A stretch of DNA of 64,000 bases from Bradyrhizobium sp. (GCF_004799405.1 NZ_SSMW01000036.1:19027-83026); one strand, 5' to 3'; shown: positions 29,274 to 37,880, numbered from the stretch's first letter. Made by a program: numbers and translations. Notes: generated from the letters alone by a model not told the origin.

Positions 29274-29807
29274 CTATTGCGAGGCGAACCGGAGCAGTTC
29301 CGCAACGACTTTCGCCTGCCCTGCTTGCGACAGCGGCTTGTCGGACAGCGCAAAGCCGACAAACGCCCAATAGAGAATCTGCGCGCGCGCCCGCGCCACA
29401 TCGGGCGAAAGCCCGGATGACTTGAGAAGGTTTTCCACATAGCCCAGCCGGCGCCGGTCGATCGCCTGCACGGTGGTCCGCGCCAGCGGATCGAAAGTTG
29501 CCCAGGTGCGCACCGCATTTTCCAGCGCCAGCCTGCCGCCGAACGCCCGGCGCAGCAGCGCGGCCGTCAGGTTTTGTTCCGGCGAAGCCTCGAGATCCCT
29601 GATGATCTGCTCGGCAGCGACCTCGCGCCAATGCTTGAGGATTGCAGCGTGATAGGCGCCGATGTCGGTGAAATGCCAGTAAAAGCTGCCCCGCGATACG
29701 CCCATCGCCTTGGCCAGCGGCTCGGCCTTCAGCGCCGTGAAGCCGCTCCTGGCGAGGGTCTTGAGGCCTTGGTCGAGCCAGTCCCCGGCCGAGAGCTGAT
29801 CGGTCAT
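29274..29807 (-). CDS. TetR-family transcriptional regulator
   Basis: A 177-residue repressor with an N-terminal helix-turn-helix (LAKAMGVSRGSFYWHF at about 43-58) and a helical ligand domain. ATG 29807, preceded by AGGGGTGAC, is preferred to the start nine codons upstream. It is divergent from a small membrane protein. Two copies of a CCATACA-N4-TGTATGG palindrome lie in the shared 106-base promoter region, so it probably represses both genes. Confidence 0.92.
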   Translation of the reverse strand: MTDQLSAGDWLDQGLKTLARSGFTALKAEPLAKAMGVSRGSFYWHFTDIGAYHAAILKHWREVAAEQIIRDLEASPEQNLTAALLRRAFGGRLALENAVRTWATFDPLARTTVQAIDRRRLGYVENLLKSSGLSPDVARARAQILYWAFVGFALSDKPLSQAGQAKVVAELLRFASQ

Positions 29808-29830
29808 GCTGTCACCCCTGCGACAAGTTA

Positions 29831-29848
29831 CCATACACTACTGTATTG
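29831..29848. promoter_or_regulatory. Operator 1 for the TetR regulator
   Basis: CCATACA-CTAC-TGTATTG is an imperfect copy of the 18-bp palindrome at 29875 (one mismatch between the arms). It is centred about 32 bases upstream of the tetR start. Confidence 0.75.
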
Positions 29849-29874
29849 ACAGTCGCCAGCGGCTTCGGCATAGA

Positions 29875-29892
29875 CCATACAGTTATGTATGG
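29875..29892. promoter_or_regulatory. Operator 2 for the TetR regulator (perfect palindrome)
   Basis: CCATACA-GTTA-TGTATGG has perfect 7-bp arms and lies 22 bases upstream of the membrane-protein start. The centre-to-centre distance to operator 1 is 44 bases, about four helical turns. Confidence 0.82.
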
Positions 29893-29913
29893 AGCATGAT
29901 AAGGGAGTTGCCG

Positions 29914-30264
29914 ATGCGCGATCTTCTATTGCAATGCTCGGGGTTTGCCGCCATCGCGGTGGCGATCATCCACGGCGTGCTCGGTGAGACCAGGGTATTC
30001 GCCCGCGCTACCATCGAGCCGCCGCGGCTGCGCAACCTGATCCGGTTATGCTGGCAGGTCGGCACCATCGGCTGGATTTGCGGCGGAATATTGCTGATCG
30101 CGGCTCCCTCGATGGCATCGGAGCCGGCGCGACACTGGATCATCGCGACCATGGTCGTGATGTACGGTTTCGGCATCGTCGGCAATGCCTGGGTCTTGCG
30201 GGGCCGTCATTTCGGCTGGATGGCGCTAAGCGCCGTGGTCGCGCTGGCCGTGGCGGGCTATTAG
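29914..30264 (+). CDS. Small four-helix membrane protein under TetR control
   Basis: Encodes 116 residues with four likely transmembrane helices (about 5-22, 45-63, 72-93, 98-115) and a short charged loop carrying RATIEPPRLRN between the first two. I do not recognise a characterised family. ATG 29914 follows AAGGGAG. Its divergence from tetR and the paired operators suggest it is the regulated target, perhaps a membrane stress or export factor, but that is inference. Confidence 0.8.
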   Translation: MRDLLLQCSGFAAIAVAIIHGVLGETRVFARATIEPPRLRNLIRLCWQVGTIGWICGGILLIAAPSMASEPARHWIIATMVVMYGFGIVGNAWVLRGRHFGWMALSAVVALAVAGY

Positions 30265-30276
30265 GGCACGCAATTC

Positions 30277-31611
30277 TCAGGGATGCGTGATCCGCCAGAT
30301 CGTGCCGTTGCCGTCTTCAGAGACCAAGAGCGCGCCATCATGCGCAACGGCCACTCCCACCGGCCGTCCCCAAACCCGGGAATCGTCGACCACGAAGCCG
30401 GTGACAAAATCCTGGTATTCGCCGGTCGGAACCCCGTCTTTGAGGCGGATGCGGACGACTTTATAGCCCGTGCGTGTCGACCTGTTCCACGAGCCATGCT
30501 CGGCGGCGAACCCGTCGCCGCGGTATTCGGCGGGAAACGCGCCGGCGTTGTAAAACGTCAGGCCGAGAGAGGCCGAGTGGGACTGCAGCAGAACGTCGGG
30601 GATCGTGATTTTTACCTTGAGGTCGGGACGTTCTTCGCGATGCCGCGGATCTTCATTGCCGCCGATGTAAAACCACGGCCAGCCGTAGAACGCCCCTTCG
30701 CGCACCCGCGTGACGTAATCCGGCACAAGGTTATCGCCCAGGCCGTCGCGTTCGTTGGTCGAACAATACACATCGCCGGTGTCGGGATGAACGGCGAGGC
30801 CCACGCAATTGCGGATACCGGTGGCAAAAACGCCCAAGCCTTTTCCCGCGGGATCGAACGCCAGCACGTCGGCGCGATCGGTCTCGCTTCCCCAGCTTGC
30901 GCCGGGCGGATGCCCGCCGATCCACGACGGCAATCCGCCTGCCGGATTTCCCATTCCTTCCGCATCGTTACTCGCCGATCCGACCGATACCAGCATCCGC
31001 TTGTTGTCGGTGGTAAAGACGATATCCCGGGTCGAGTGTCCCCACCCATGCGGCAAGTCGGCCACCACGGTTTCAGGTTTTCCCGCAGCCTGGGTGTCGC
31101 CGGCGCGATAGGGGAAGCGGACGACGCTATCGGTATTGGCGACGTAGACCCATTGCGGATTATCTCCACTGGGGAAAAAAGCGATCCCGAAAGGCCTGTG
31201 CAGGCCGCTTGCGTAAATCTCATTGATCGAGGGTTTTGCCGCTCCATCAGCGGCCCGCAGCACGCGGATGTTTCCCGGCCCGGTTTCGGCGACGAAGATG
31301 TCTCCATTTGGCGCGACCCGCAGTTGGCGTGGTCGGCTCAATCCCTCGGCGAACAACTCGATCTTGAATCCGGCAGGCACTTGCGGAGCGGCGTCGCGCG
31401 GACGCGAAACGACACGGGAGCTGTTGACGGCCGAAGGCGTGGCGCCTGGCCGGGGCAAGTCTTCAGGCCTGATCAGCCGACTCACGCCGGGTCGGTCGGC
31501 GCGCCAGTCGCCAAACGCCTCGCTGCCGGTCAGCAGTTCCGGCTGCGCATGTGCCTCGCCCGTGCACGCGAGCATCACGATCAAGGTCGACAGGCCGTGA
31601 TGGAACCGCAT
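30277..31611 (-). CDS. Sorbosone-dehydrogenase-like periplasmic beta-propeller protein
   Basis: A signal peptide (residues 1-22, ending EAHA) precedes a six-bladed propeller of the PQQ-dependent sugar/L-sorbosone dehydrogenase superfamily. Typical segments are PAGFKIELFAEGLSRPRQL, GIRNCVGLAVHPDTGDVYCSTNERD and FAAEHGSWNRSTRTGYKVVRI. It has 444 aa. PQQ dependence and substrate are inferred from the family only. A distant relative, paired with a cytochrome, is at 34873. Confidence 0.85.
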   Translation of the reverse strand: MRFHHGLSTLIVMLACTGEAHAQPELLTGSEAFGDWRADRPGVSRLIRPEDLPRPGATPSAVNSSRVVSRPRDAAPQVPAGFKIELFAEGLSRPRQLRVAPNGDIFVAETGPGNIRVLRAADGAAKPSINEIYASGLHRPFGIAFFPSGDNPQWVYVANTDSVVRFPYRAGDTQAAGKPETVVADLPHGWGHSTRDIVFTTDNKRMLVSVGSASNDAEGMGNPAGGLPSWIGGHPPGASWGSETDRADVLAFDPAGKGLGVFATGIRNCVGLAVHPDTGDVYCSTNERDGLGDNLVPDYVTRVREGAFYGWPWFYIGGNEDPRHREERPDLKVKITIPDVLLQSHSASLGLTFYNAGAFPAEYRGDGFAAEHGSWNRSTRTGYKVVRIRLKDGVPTGEYQDFVTGFVVDDSRVWGRPVGVAVAHDGALLVSEDGNGTIWRITHP

Positions 31612-31642
31612 GTGTTTCTCTAGCGGCGCTTTGGTTGAGCCG

Positions 31643-32317
31643 CTACTGCAACCCGGTATCGCCGCTGGTGTTCTTCCTGGCGAGGTCCATCTCGGTCACC
31701 GCGATCAGGATCTCGGCGCGGGTCTTGAGGTCGGGCGCTTCCAGCATCGCCTGCTTTTCCGGCGGCCCGTAGGGCGACATCATCGCCAGCGCGTTGACCA
31801 AAGCTTCATTGGGCGCACTCTCGACGCCTTCCCAGTCCACTTTGAGGTTGTTGGCTTTCAGAAAATCCGTCAGCACCACGAGCAGCGCTTCGCGGTCGAC
31901 CGCTTCCTCGCCCTTGCGCGCGGTGAAATCGTCGAGATAAGGGAAATAATCCACTTTGCACTGCCGATAGGCCGTCAAGACGGACATCTCTTCCACCACC
32001 TTGAAGCGCACAATGCCGGTCAGTTCAAGGATGTAGCGGCCATCGCCCGCCTCGGCGAGCTGGGTGATGCGCCCGACGCAGCCGACGCGAAACAGCGCCG
32101 GCCTGGCTTCGTCCTGGGAATGGGAAATGTCGGGCTGGATCATCCCGATTAGCCGGTGGCCGTCGCGCAATGCATCGTCGACCATGGCGAGGTAGCGCGG
32201 CTCGAAGATATTGAGCGGCATCTGGCCGCGTGGCAGCAGCAGCGCACCGGGCAGCGGAAATACCGGTATCACCTGGGGAAGGTCGGCGGGCCCGCGGTAA
32301 TCGGCATTGATCGGCAT
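31643..32317 (-). CDS. LON peptidase substrate-binding-domain protein
   Basis: A 224-residue protein consisting of the N-terminal domain of Lon without the ATPase or protease parts. Visible are VIPVFPLPGALLLPRGQMPLNIFEPRYLAMV and the central CVGRITQLAEAGDGRYILELTG. Its function is not established; it may bind unfolded proteins. It follows the thioredoxin-TPR gene by 40 bases on the same strand. Confidence 0.9.
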   Translation of the reverse strand: MPINADYRGPADLPQVIPVFPLPGALLLPRGQMPLNIFEPRYLAMVDDALRDGHRLIGMIQPDISHSQDEARPALFRVGCVGRITQLAEAGDGRYILELTGIVRFKVVEEMSVLTAYRQCKVDYFPYLDDFTARKGEEAVDREALLVVLTDFLKANNLKVDWEGVESAPNEALVNALAMMSPYGPPEKQAMLEAPDLKTRAEILIAVTEMDLARKNTSGDTGLQ

Positions 32318-32357
32318 TGGCGGTCCCGATGCTAACTCGCGGAAGCTCTAGTACGCG

Positions 32358-33281
32358 CTATGAGAACAGAATCGTCGACAGCCGCTTTCGCCCCTCAACG
32401 GTGGCCTCATCGGTCGGCCCCCACGCCTCGAAGAATTGCACCAACTGCTTGCGTGCGCTGTCCTCATTCCATTTGCGGTCGCGCTTGACGATTTCGAGGA
32501 GCTGGGCGGTGGCCTCGCTGCGCTTGCCAGTGGCGTTGAGCGCCGTCGCCAGATCGAATCGCGCCTGATGATCGAGCGGGTTTGCGGCGACTTTCTGTTC
32601 CAGTTCGGTCACCGGGCCGAGCGTCTTGGCCTGCTCGGCAAGGTCGATCGATACCTGAACGGCCTTGACCGCCGCATCGTTGCGCTTCGACTCCGGCACC
32701 ATGGCGAGGGTTTGCTTGGCCTGCTCGATGGCGCCGGTCGCCATGTAGCATTTCGCGAGCCCGGCAAGGCCTGCGATGTTGGTGGCGTCCGCCGCCAGCA
32801 CCTCGGCGTAGATCTGGGCCGCGGTGGCGGGATCGCCCTCGGCCAGAACCGCCTCGGCCTCCTTGAGGATTTCAGCGATATTGGGCTCGCCCGCGCCGGG
32901 CATGCCCGCGGTCAGCTTGTCGATGAAGGCGGTGACCTGGCTTTCCGGGACCGCGCCCATGAAGCCGTCGGCAGGCTGGCCATTGACGAACGCGATCACG
33001 GCCGGGATCGACTGGATGCCCATTTGGCCCGGAATCGCCGGATGCTCGTCGATGTTCATCTTGACCAGCTTGACGTTGCCCTTGGCGGCGCGGACGGCTT
33101 TCTCGATGATCGGCGTAAGCTGGCGGCAGGGGCCGCACCACGGCGCCCAGAAGTCGATCAGCACCGGCTGGCGCTTCGATTCCTCGATGACGTCCTTGAC
33201 GAACGTCTGGGTGGTCGTTTCCTTGATCAGATCGGACGCCGCCTGCGGCGCCGGTCCGCTGCCCTGCTCTACTATCGTCAC
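32358..33281 (-). CDS. Thioredoxin-TPR protein, CnoX/YbbN type
   Basis: Cytoplasmic thioredoxin-fold protein with a C-terminal TPR region, like the chaperedoxin CnoX. The active site is WCGPC in LIDFWAPWCGPCRQL (about 41-55), so both redox cysteines are kept. In E. coli YbbN the motif is degenerate (SQHC). TPR-like helices fill residues 130-300. The start is GTG 33281 with GAGG upstream; the frame extends 19 codons further. It gives 307 aa and heads the LON-protein operon. Confidence 0.9.
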   Translation of the reverse strand: MTIVEQGSGPAPQAASDLIKETTTQTFVKDVIEESKRQPVLIDFWAPWCGPCRQLTPIIEKAVRAAKGNVKLVKMNIDEHPAIPGQMGIQSIPAVIAFVNGQPADGFMGAVPESQVTAFIDKLTAGMPGAGEPNIAEILKEAEAVLAEGDPATAAQIYAEVLAADATNIAGLAGLAKCYMATGAIEQAKQTLAMVPESKRNDAAVKAVQVSIDLAEQAKTLGPVTELEQKVAANPLDHQARFDLATALNATGKRSEATAQLLEIVKRDRKWNEDSARKQLVQFFEAWGPTDEATVEGRKRLSTILFS

Positions 33282-33542
33282 GCGATCCTCGTCTGTGTCC
33301 TGGCCCGGATGTCTTGCGGATTGGGCCCGTTCTAGCACGGCCCAGCCTTAATTGGCGGTTGCAAGCCCAATTTGCAATCCGCGGAACGCTGCCCGCCCGC
33401 TTTCGGGCTGTTTTATGTGAATTGGCTCCGATATCGGACGATACGGCCGGTTCGGGCCCGCGTCCGGCCTGTTGCATTCACGGACCGCATTTGGCATAGC
33501 TTTGCCCGTTGCCGGGGAGCAATCGCCGTCAATCTCTCGGAT

Positions 33543-33617
<75 letters not shown>

Positions 33618-33622
33618 GATTT

Positions 33623-34576
33623 TCAAAATTGACAAAGTTTGACGAAGGCCCGCTGCGTATCGGCGGGCTTTTCGTTTTCCACGCCCGTCACGGAAGCAGC
33701 GCGATTTCTCGTTCTGGCTCGAGATGCTCGCTTCCATCCAAGCTCGCGTCGCGCCTTCGCGCCGCTCAGCCGCTGGTCAAGCGCATAGCCCTTGGCCCAT
33801 GCGCCAAGCTCAGCCGCGATCATTTCCGCGGGAATGATCTGCGGCTGCTGACGCCGCGTGCCACGGCGCATCGCGAAGGCGCGCGCGATGCGGCCGACCG
33901 CCAGTCCATCGATCGCAGCACCGATATAGCTCGATCGTGCGGGAGCTTTCTCGAGCGCCAGAGCATAGAGATTCGCAAGATCCCGGCTATGAACGAGCGG
34001 CCAGCGCACTGCCTCGCTCTCCACCACTCGGATCGCTTCGCGCTCGATGGCCTCGCGGGCGAAACGAAGGAAGACGCCGCCGCCGGGCGTGTAGACCATC
34101 GCCGGGTGGATAACGATGCCATCGATTTCCGCCGTTTCAAGAATTCGCCGCAGATGTGGCACCATCCACGCGAAATCTGGAAGCGGATGAAACGGTGTTT
34201 CCTCCGTAGCGACATCGTCGCCGGCCGCTCCGAACAGCCAGCAACCGCCGGTGTAAATAAAACGCGGCCTTTTCGGCTGCGCGGCGAGCGCGGGAAGCAG
34301 CACGTCGAGCAGATGACGATCGATCGCGTCCATCCCGGTATTGAAATCGCAGGAGGCGTGAATGACCGCGTCGACTTGCAGGAGTTTTGCGGCCCATACC
34401 TCAGGTGCTGCGGCGTCGCCAGCGACGGGCATGGCCCCCAATTCCCGCAGTCTCGCCGCCGACACCTCGGATCGCGCCAGGCCCCAGATTTCGTGCCCGC
34501 GCTGCACCAGTTCCTGCACCACGGCAGAACCGATGGAACCTGTCCCGCCCAGAACGAAAACGCGCACGATTCCCAC
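33623..34576 (-). CDS. NAD-dependent epimerase/dehydratase family protein, C-terminus frameshifted
   Basis: Extended-SDR fold: the NAD motif GGTGSIGSAVVQELV at the N-terminus, then PRFIYTGGCWLFG and IVIHPAMVYTPGGG. Usual homologues end shortly after a GWxPxHL-type segment. Here the frame after GWK (near 33730) turns into a basic tail of about 38 residues. The adjacent frame at the same place reads EHLEPEREIALLP and stops at 33688, which is the expected family ending. The last residues are therefore altered by a small indel or sequencing error. The catalytic core is intact, so activity may persist. Substrate unknown. Confidence 0.8.
   Translation of the reverse strand: MGIVRVFVLGGTGSIGSAVVQELVQRGHEIWGLARSEVSAARLRELGAMPVAGDAAAPEVWAAKLLQVDAVIHASCDFNTGMDAIDRHLLDVLLPALAAQPKRPRFIYTGGCWLFGAAGDDVATEETPFHPLPDFAWMVPHLRRILETAEIDGIVIHPAMVYTPGGGVFLRFAREAIEREAIRVVESEAVRWPLVHSRDLANLYALALEKAPARSSYIGAAIDGLAVGRIARAFAMRRGTRRQQPQIIPAEMIAAELGAWAKGYALDQRLSGAKARRELGWKRASRARTRNRAASVTGVENEKPADTQRAFVKLCQF
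33648..33672 (+). terminator. Intrinsic terminator of tRNA-Gly
   Basis: GCCCGC at 33648-33653 pairs with GCGGGC at 33663-33668 and is followed by TTTT, then CGTTTT. It lies 30 bases past the tRNA. The frameshifted 3' end of the convergent epimerase reads through this hairpin. Confidence 0.8.
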
Positions 34577-34872
34577 TCGCTTCCTAAAAATTCGCGCTGC
34601 AAATGTCGCAATGCGAACATAGCTGCGGCGCAGCGAACGATATCGCAGTGCATGTTCCCGAGTACGAAACTACCACGCGACCGCAAGCCTGAAGAAATTT
34701 CTTCTTAATTCGTTCGGGTCTGACAGGGCCGCGCGGCGCGCGCTTCTCTCGCAACGGAGATGTGATAGCATTTTGCGGTCTGACAAACCTCACGGCAGAC
34801 CAAAAAGTTCGTCTCTCGAGAACGTTCAAATAAAACAAGCGCAGCCGCCTTGGCTGCATAGGGAGTGACGCG
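34577..34872. other. Intergenic region before the periplasmic dehydrogenase
   Basis: 296 bases between divergent genes (epimerase leftward, dehydrogenase rightward). It is less GC-rich than the surroundings and presumably holds both promoters. I see no gene, repeat or recognisable operator in it. Confidence 0.5.
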
Positions 34873-36132
34873 ATGAAATCGGCTTTCAATCGATCCGTTT
34901 TTGCGCTCGCAGCAATCATCGTTGTTGCTGGGGCCGGCCAGGCCAGCGCGCAACAAAAGGCTCTCCACAGTTATCAGTCCGGCACCAAGGAATTCTGGAC
35001 CCATCCGCCGGACGACTGGTTCCTCGGCGACGAGACCGAAGCCCAAAAGGGCCTCGCGCCGCCCTCAGGTCCGCCGACCGGCGCATCGGAGGCCGAACTT
35101 GCGGCCTTGATCAAGAAGATCAAGCTGCCGCCAGGCTTCAAGATCGAAGTCTACGCACCGGGCGTGCTGGCGGCGCGCCAGATGGCCTGGGGCGACAAGG
35201 GCACGCTGTTCGTCGGCTCGTTCGGCCTCGGCAACGTCTATGCCGTCACCGACAATGGCGGCAAGAAAGAGGTCAAGACCATCCTCAAAGGGCTCAACAT
35301 GCCCACCGGCCTCGCGTTTCGCGACGGCGCGCTTTACGTGATCGCGGTCGAGAAGCTGATCAAATACGAAAACGCCGAAGCCAATCTCGACAAGCTCGGC
35401 GACGGCAAGGTCGTGTATGACGACATGCCGTCCTATGCGGCGCACGGCTGGAAGTACCTCGCCGCCGACAAGGATGGCTGGTTCTACGTGCCGTTCGGAC
35501 CTCCCTTCAACATCGGGATTCCACCGACCAGCGTGTCGCAGATCCGCCGCGTCGATCCCAAGACCGGCAACGCTGAACTGGTGGCGCTTGGCGTCCGCAA
35601 CAGCGTCGGCGGCGACGTCGATCCACGCTCCGGCAAATACTGGTTCACCGAAAACGCCCGCGACTGGATGAGCGACGACATGCCGAGCGACAAGCTCAAC
35701 ATGATCTCGAAACCGGGCGAGCATTTCGGCTATCCCTATTGCCACCAGGGCGATACGCCGGATCCCAAGTTTGCGATGGGTCACAAATGTTCGGAATTCA
35801 CCCCGCCGGTGCTTAACCTCGGCGCGCACGTGGCTCCGCTCGGCATGAAGTTCTACACCGGCAGTCAGTTTCCCGCCGACTACAAGAACAACATCCTGAT
35901 CGCTGAACACGGCTCGTGGAACCGGCACAAATATCAGGGTGGCCGGATCATGCGCGTGATCGTCGGTCCTGACGGCAAGAACGCCAAGCAGGAGGTGTTT
36001 GCCTCCGGCTGGATCGAAGGCGACCAGGGCTATATCGGCCGCCCCGACGATATCATTCTGGACAAGGACGGTTCGATCCTGGTCGCGGATGACTGGGCCG
36101 GCGCGATCTATCGCATCAGCTACAAGAAATAA
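34873..36132 (+). CDS. PQQ-dependent sugar dehydrogenase-like periplasmic protein
   Basis: A signal peptide (1-26, ending ASAQ) and a propeller of the sorbosone/glucose dehydrogenase superfamily. Conserved pieces include LPPGFKIEVYAPGVLAARQM, ALGVRNSVGGDVDPRSGKYWF, HFGYPYCHQGD and LIAEHGSWNRHKYQGGRI. It has 419 aa. A diheme cytochrome c gene follows on the same strand, so electrons from substrate oxidation probably pass to that cytochrome. The terminator between them suggests the first gene is also expressed alone. Substrate unknown. Confidence 0.87.
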   Translation: MKSAFNRSVFALAAIIVVAGAGQASAQQKALHSYQSGTKEFWTHPPDDWFLGDETEAQKGLAPPSGPPTGASEAELAALIKKIKLPPGFKIEVYAPGVLAARQMAWGDKGTLFVGSFGLGNVYAVTDNGGKKEVKTILKGLNMPTGLAFRDGALYVIAVEKLIKYENAEANLDKLGDGKVVYDDMPSYAAHGWKYLAADKDGWFYVPFGPPFNIGIPPTSVSQIRRVDPKTGNAELVALGVRNSVGGDVDPRSGKYWFTENARDWMSDDMPSDKLNMISKPGEHFGYPYCHQGDTPDPKFAMGHKCSEFTPPVLNLGAHVAPLGMKFYTGSQFPADYKNNILIAEHGSWNRHKYQGGRIMRVIVGPDGKNAKQEVFASGWIEGDQGYIGRPDDIILDKDGSILVADDWAGAIYRISYKK

Positions 36133-36150
36133 GCGCCGATTCACTGCAGG

Positions 36151-36193
36151 CTGCGGCCGCTCGGGAACGAGTGGCCGCAGTTTCGCGTTTTTA
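36151..36193 (+). terminator. Terminator-like hairpin after the dehydrogenase
   Basis: CTGCGGCC at 36151-36158 pairs with GGCCGCAG at 36173-36180, extended by GCTC/GAG(T), and is followed by TTTCGCGTTTTT. It lies 18 bases after the stop. Confidence 0.75.
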
Positions 36194-36201
36194 ACGTCTC
36201 C

Positions 36202-36240
36202 GTCATTCCGGGCCAGCGCCAAGTGGCATCCCGGAATGAC
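36202..36240. repeat. Short intergenic palindrome (GTCATTCCGGG type)
   Basis: Perfect 11-bp arms, GTCATTCCGGG at 36202-36212 and CCCGGAATGAC at 36230-36240, end eight bases before the cytochrome ATG. A half copy (GTCATTCCGGGATG) also appears after the DUF1674 gene near 52107. Confidence 0.7.
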
Positions 36241-36247
36241 AAATTAA

Positions 36248-36868
36248 ATGAGAGCGGGAATGCCGATCATGCGCCACCAAATTGGTATCAATGCGCTGCT
36301 CGGCCTTGCCTTGGGATTATCGGCGCTTGCGAGCCTTTCGGCCCGGGCTGCCGACATCGCCGCGGGCAAGGAAAAGGCCGAATTGTGCGTCGGCTGCCAC
36401 GGCGAAGCCGGCATTTCGCAGACCGAGAACATCCCCTCGCTCGCCGGCGAGCCCGATCAGTTCGTTCAGTGGCAGCTGGTTTTCTTTCGTGCCGGCAGCC
36501 GCAGGAACGAGCAGATGCAGCCGATTGTCGAGCAGATCAACAATGATGACATCCGCAATCTCGGCGCCTACTTCGCTTCGCTGACGCCGCCCAGGGCATC
36601 GGCACCCGACGACAATCCCGACCTGTCCAAAAAGGGCGCGCAGGCGGCCGTGGGACGGCGCTGCGCGTCGTGCCACACCGATTCATTTGCGGGAACCAAG
36701 GCCGTGGCGCGCCTCGCCGGCCAGCGCGAGGAATATCTGATCAAGGCGCTGCATGACTACAAGTCAGGCGTACGATCCGGCGGCGGCATGGCGGCGATGG
36801 CCGAAGTCGCCTATCCGCTCAGCGAAGAAGAGATCACCGCGCTCGCGCATTATCTCGCGCATCTATAG
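36248..36868 (+). CDS. Periplasmic diheme cytochrome c (c4-like)
   Basis: Two haem-attachment motifs, CVGCH and CASCH, sit in two roughly 90-residue class I cytochrome domains with the repeated layout of cytochrome c4. Likely axial Met ligands are EQMQPI and GGGMAAM. A signal peptide ends ARAADIA. The annotated ATG gives 206 aa. ATG 36269, preceded by GCGGGA and starting M-R-H-Q-I-G, is an equally good start giving 199 aa. It is probably the electron acceptor of the upstream dehydrogenase. Confidence 0.9.
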   Translation: MRAGMPIMRHQIGINALLGLALGLSALASLSARAADIAAGKEKAELCVGCHGEAGISQTENIPSLAGEPDQFVQWQLVFFRAGSRRNEQMQPIVEQINNDDIRNLGAYFASLTPPRASAPDDNPDLSKKGAQAAVGRRCASCHTDSFAGTKAVARLAGQREEYLIKALHDYKSGVRSGGGMAAMAEVAYPLSEEEITALAHYLAHL

Positions 36869-36900
36869 TCGACCCTCCCCCCTCAAGGTGAGGGTAAGTA

Positions 36901-37821
36901 TCAGCCGCGCTGCTTCTCATACGCCTTGAGATGGATGTAGGCGGTGCGCAGCTTGGGCACGGGCACCTTGGCGGCATCGCCGCGCGCGATCAGGTCGCCG
37001 ATCACGTGATCGGCTTCGACCGGTGCGCCCGCTCTGATGTCGCGGAACATCGATGCCGTCATCGGCGATCCTTCCGCGGTGAACATGCCGCGCGTCCGCT
37101 CCAGGAATGGCGCGCGGGGCGCATGGCCTTCGGCCGTCGCGATCGCACCGCATTCATCGAGCATGCCGAGAAGAAAGTCCTTGCCGCCCGGTGCAGCCAG
37201 GATGTTGCCGACCGAGGTGCGCATCAGGCAGGTCGAGGCGGCCAGCGCGGCGAGGAACACCCATTTCTCCCACATCTCCTGAATGACATGTTCGCTGGCG
37301 ACCGCGCCGAATTTGCCGGCAGCCATGACTTCGGCGATAGCGCGGACACGGTCGGACATTTTACCGTCGCGCTCGCCGAAACTGAGCGATTGCATCGGCT
37401 GGAGATGGACCACCTCACGCTTGTCGTTGAGCGTGACCGCGATGGCGCAGAGGCCGCCCAGCACGCGCTCGCGGCCGAATCTCGCGTCGAGTACATCGAG
37501 GTGCAGCATGCCGTTGAGCAGCGGGATGATCGATGTCTGCGGTCCGACCGCCGGCGCAAGCGACTTGATCGCGTCGTCGAGATCGAAAGCCTTGCAGCTC
37601 AACAAGACCACGTCGAATTTCCCGGTGAGCTTGTCGGCCTGCACCGTCGGCGGATTCTTCAGCGTCGCGTCTCCAAGGGGACTTTTGATCACGAGACCGG
37701 CGTCAGCCAGTTCAGCGGCGCGTCTGGGGCGAACCAGAAAGGTCACATCGCTGCCGGCCGCGAGCATCCTGCCGCCGAAATAGCCGCCGATGGCGCCGGC
37801 GCCGACCACGAGAATACGCAT
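36901..37821 (-). CDS. 2-dehydropantoate 2-reductase family protein
   Basis: NADPH-dependent ketopantoate reductase (PanE) fold: N-terminal ILVVGAGAIGGYFGGRML (2-19), the conserved Lys in MWEKWVFLAAL, and Glu-Asp-type C-terminal residues in VEADHVIGDLI. It has 306 aa. No pantothenate gene is adjacent, and genomes of this group carry several PanE paralogues, so its true substrate may be another 2-keto acid. Confidence 0.87.
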   Translation of the reverse strand: MRILVVGAGAIGGYFGGRMLAAGSDVTFLVRPRRAAELADAGLVIKSPLGDATLKNPPTVQADKLTGKFDVVLLSCKAFDLDDAIKSLAPAVGPQTSIIPLLNGMLHLDVLDARFGRERVLGGLCAIAVTLNDKREVVHLQPMQSLSFGERDGKMSDRVRAIAEVMAAGKFGAVASEHVIQEMWEKWVFLAALAASTCLMRTSVGNILAAPGGKDFLLGMLDECGAIATAEGHAPRAPFLERTRGMFTAEGSPMTASMFRDIRAGAPVEADHVIGDLIARGDAAKVPVPKLRTAYIHLKAYEKQRG

Positions 37822-37880
37822 TTGGAAGCTCCTTGTTGTTCTCGGCTCAATCAGCGGAGTTGGGATGAGATGGAGGAGGC

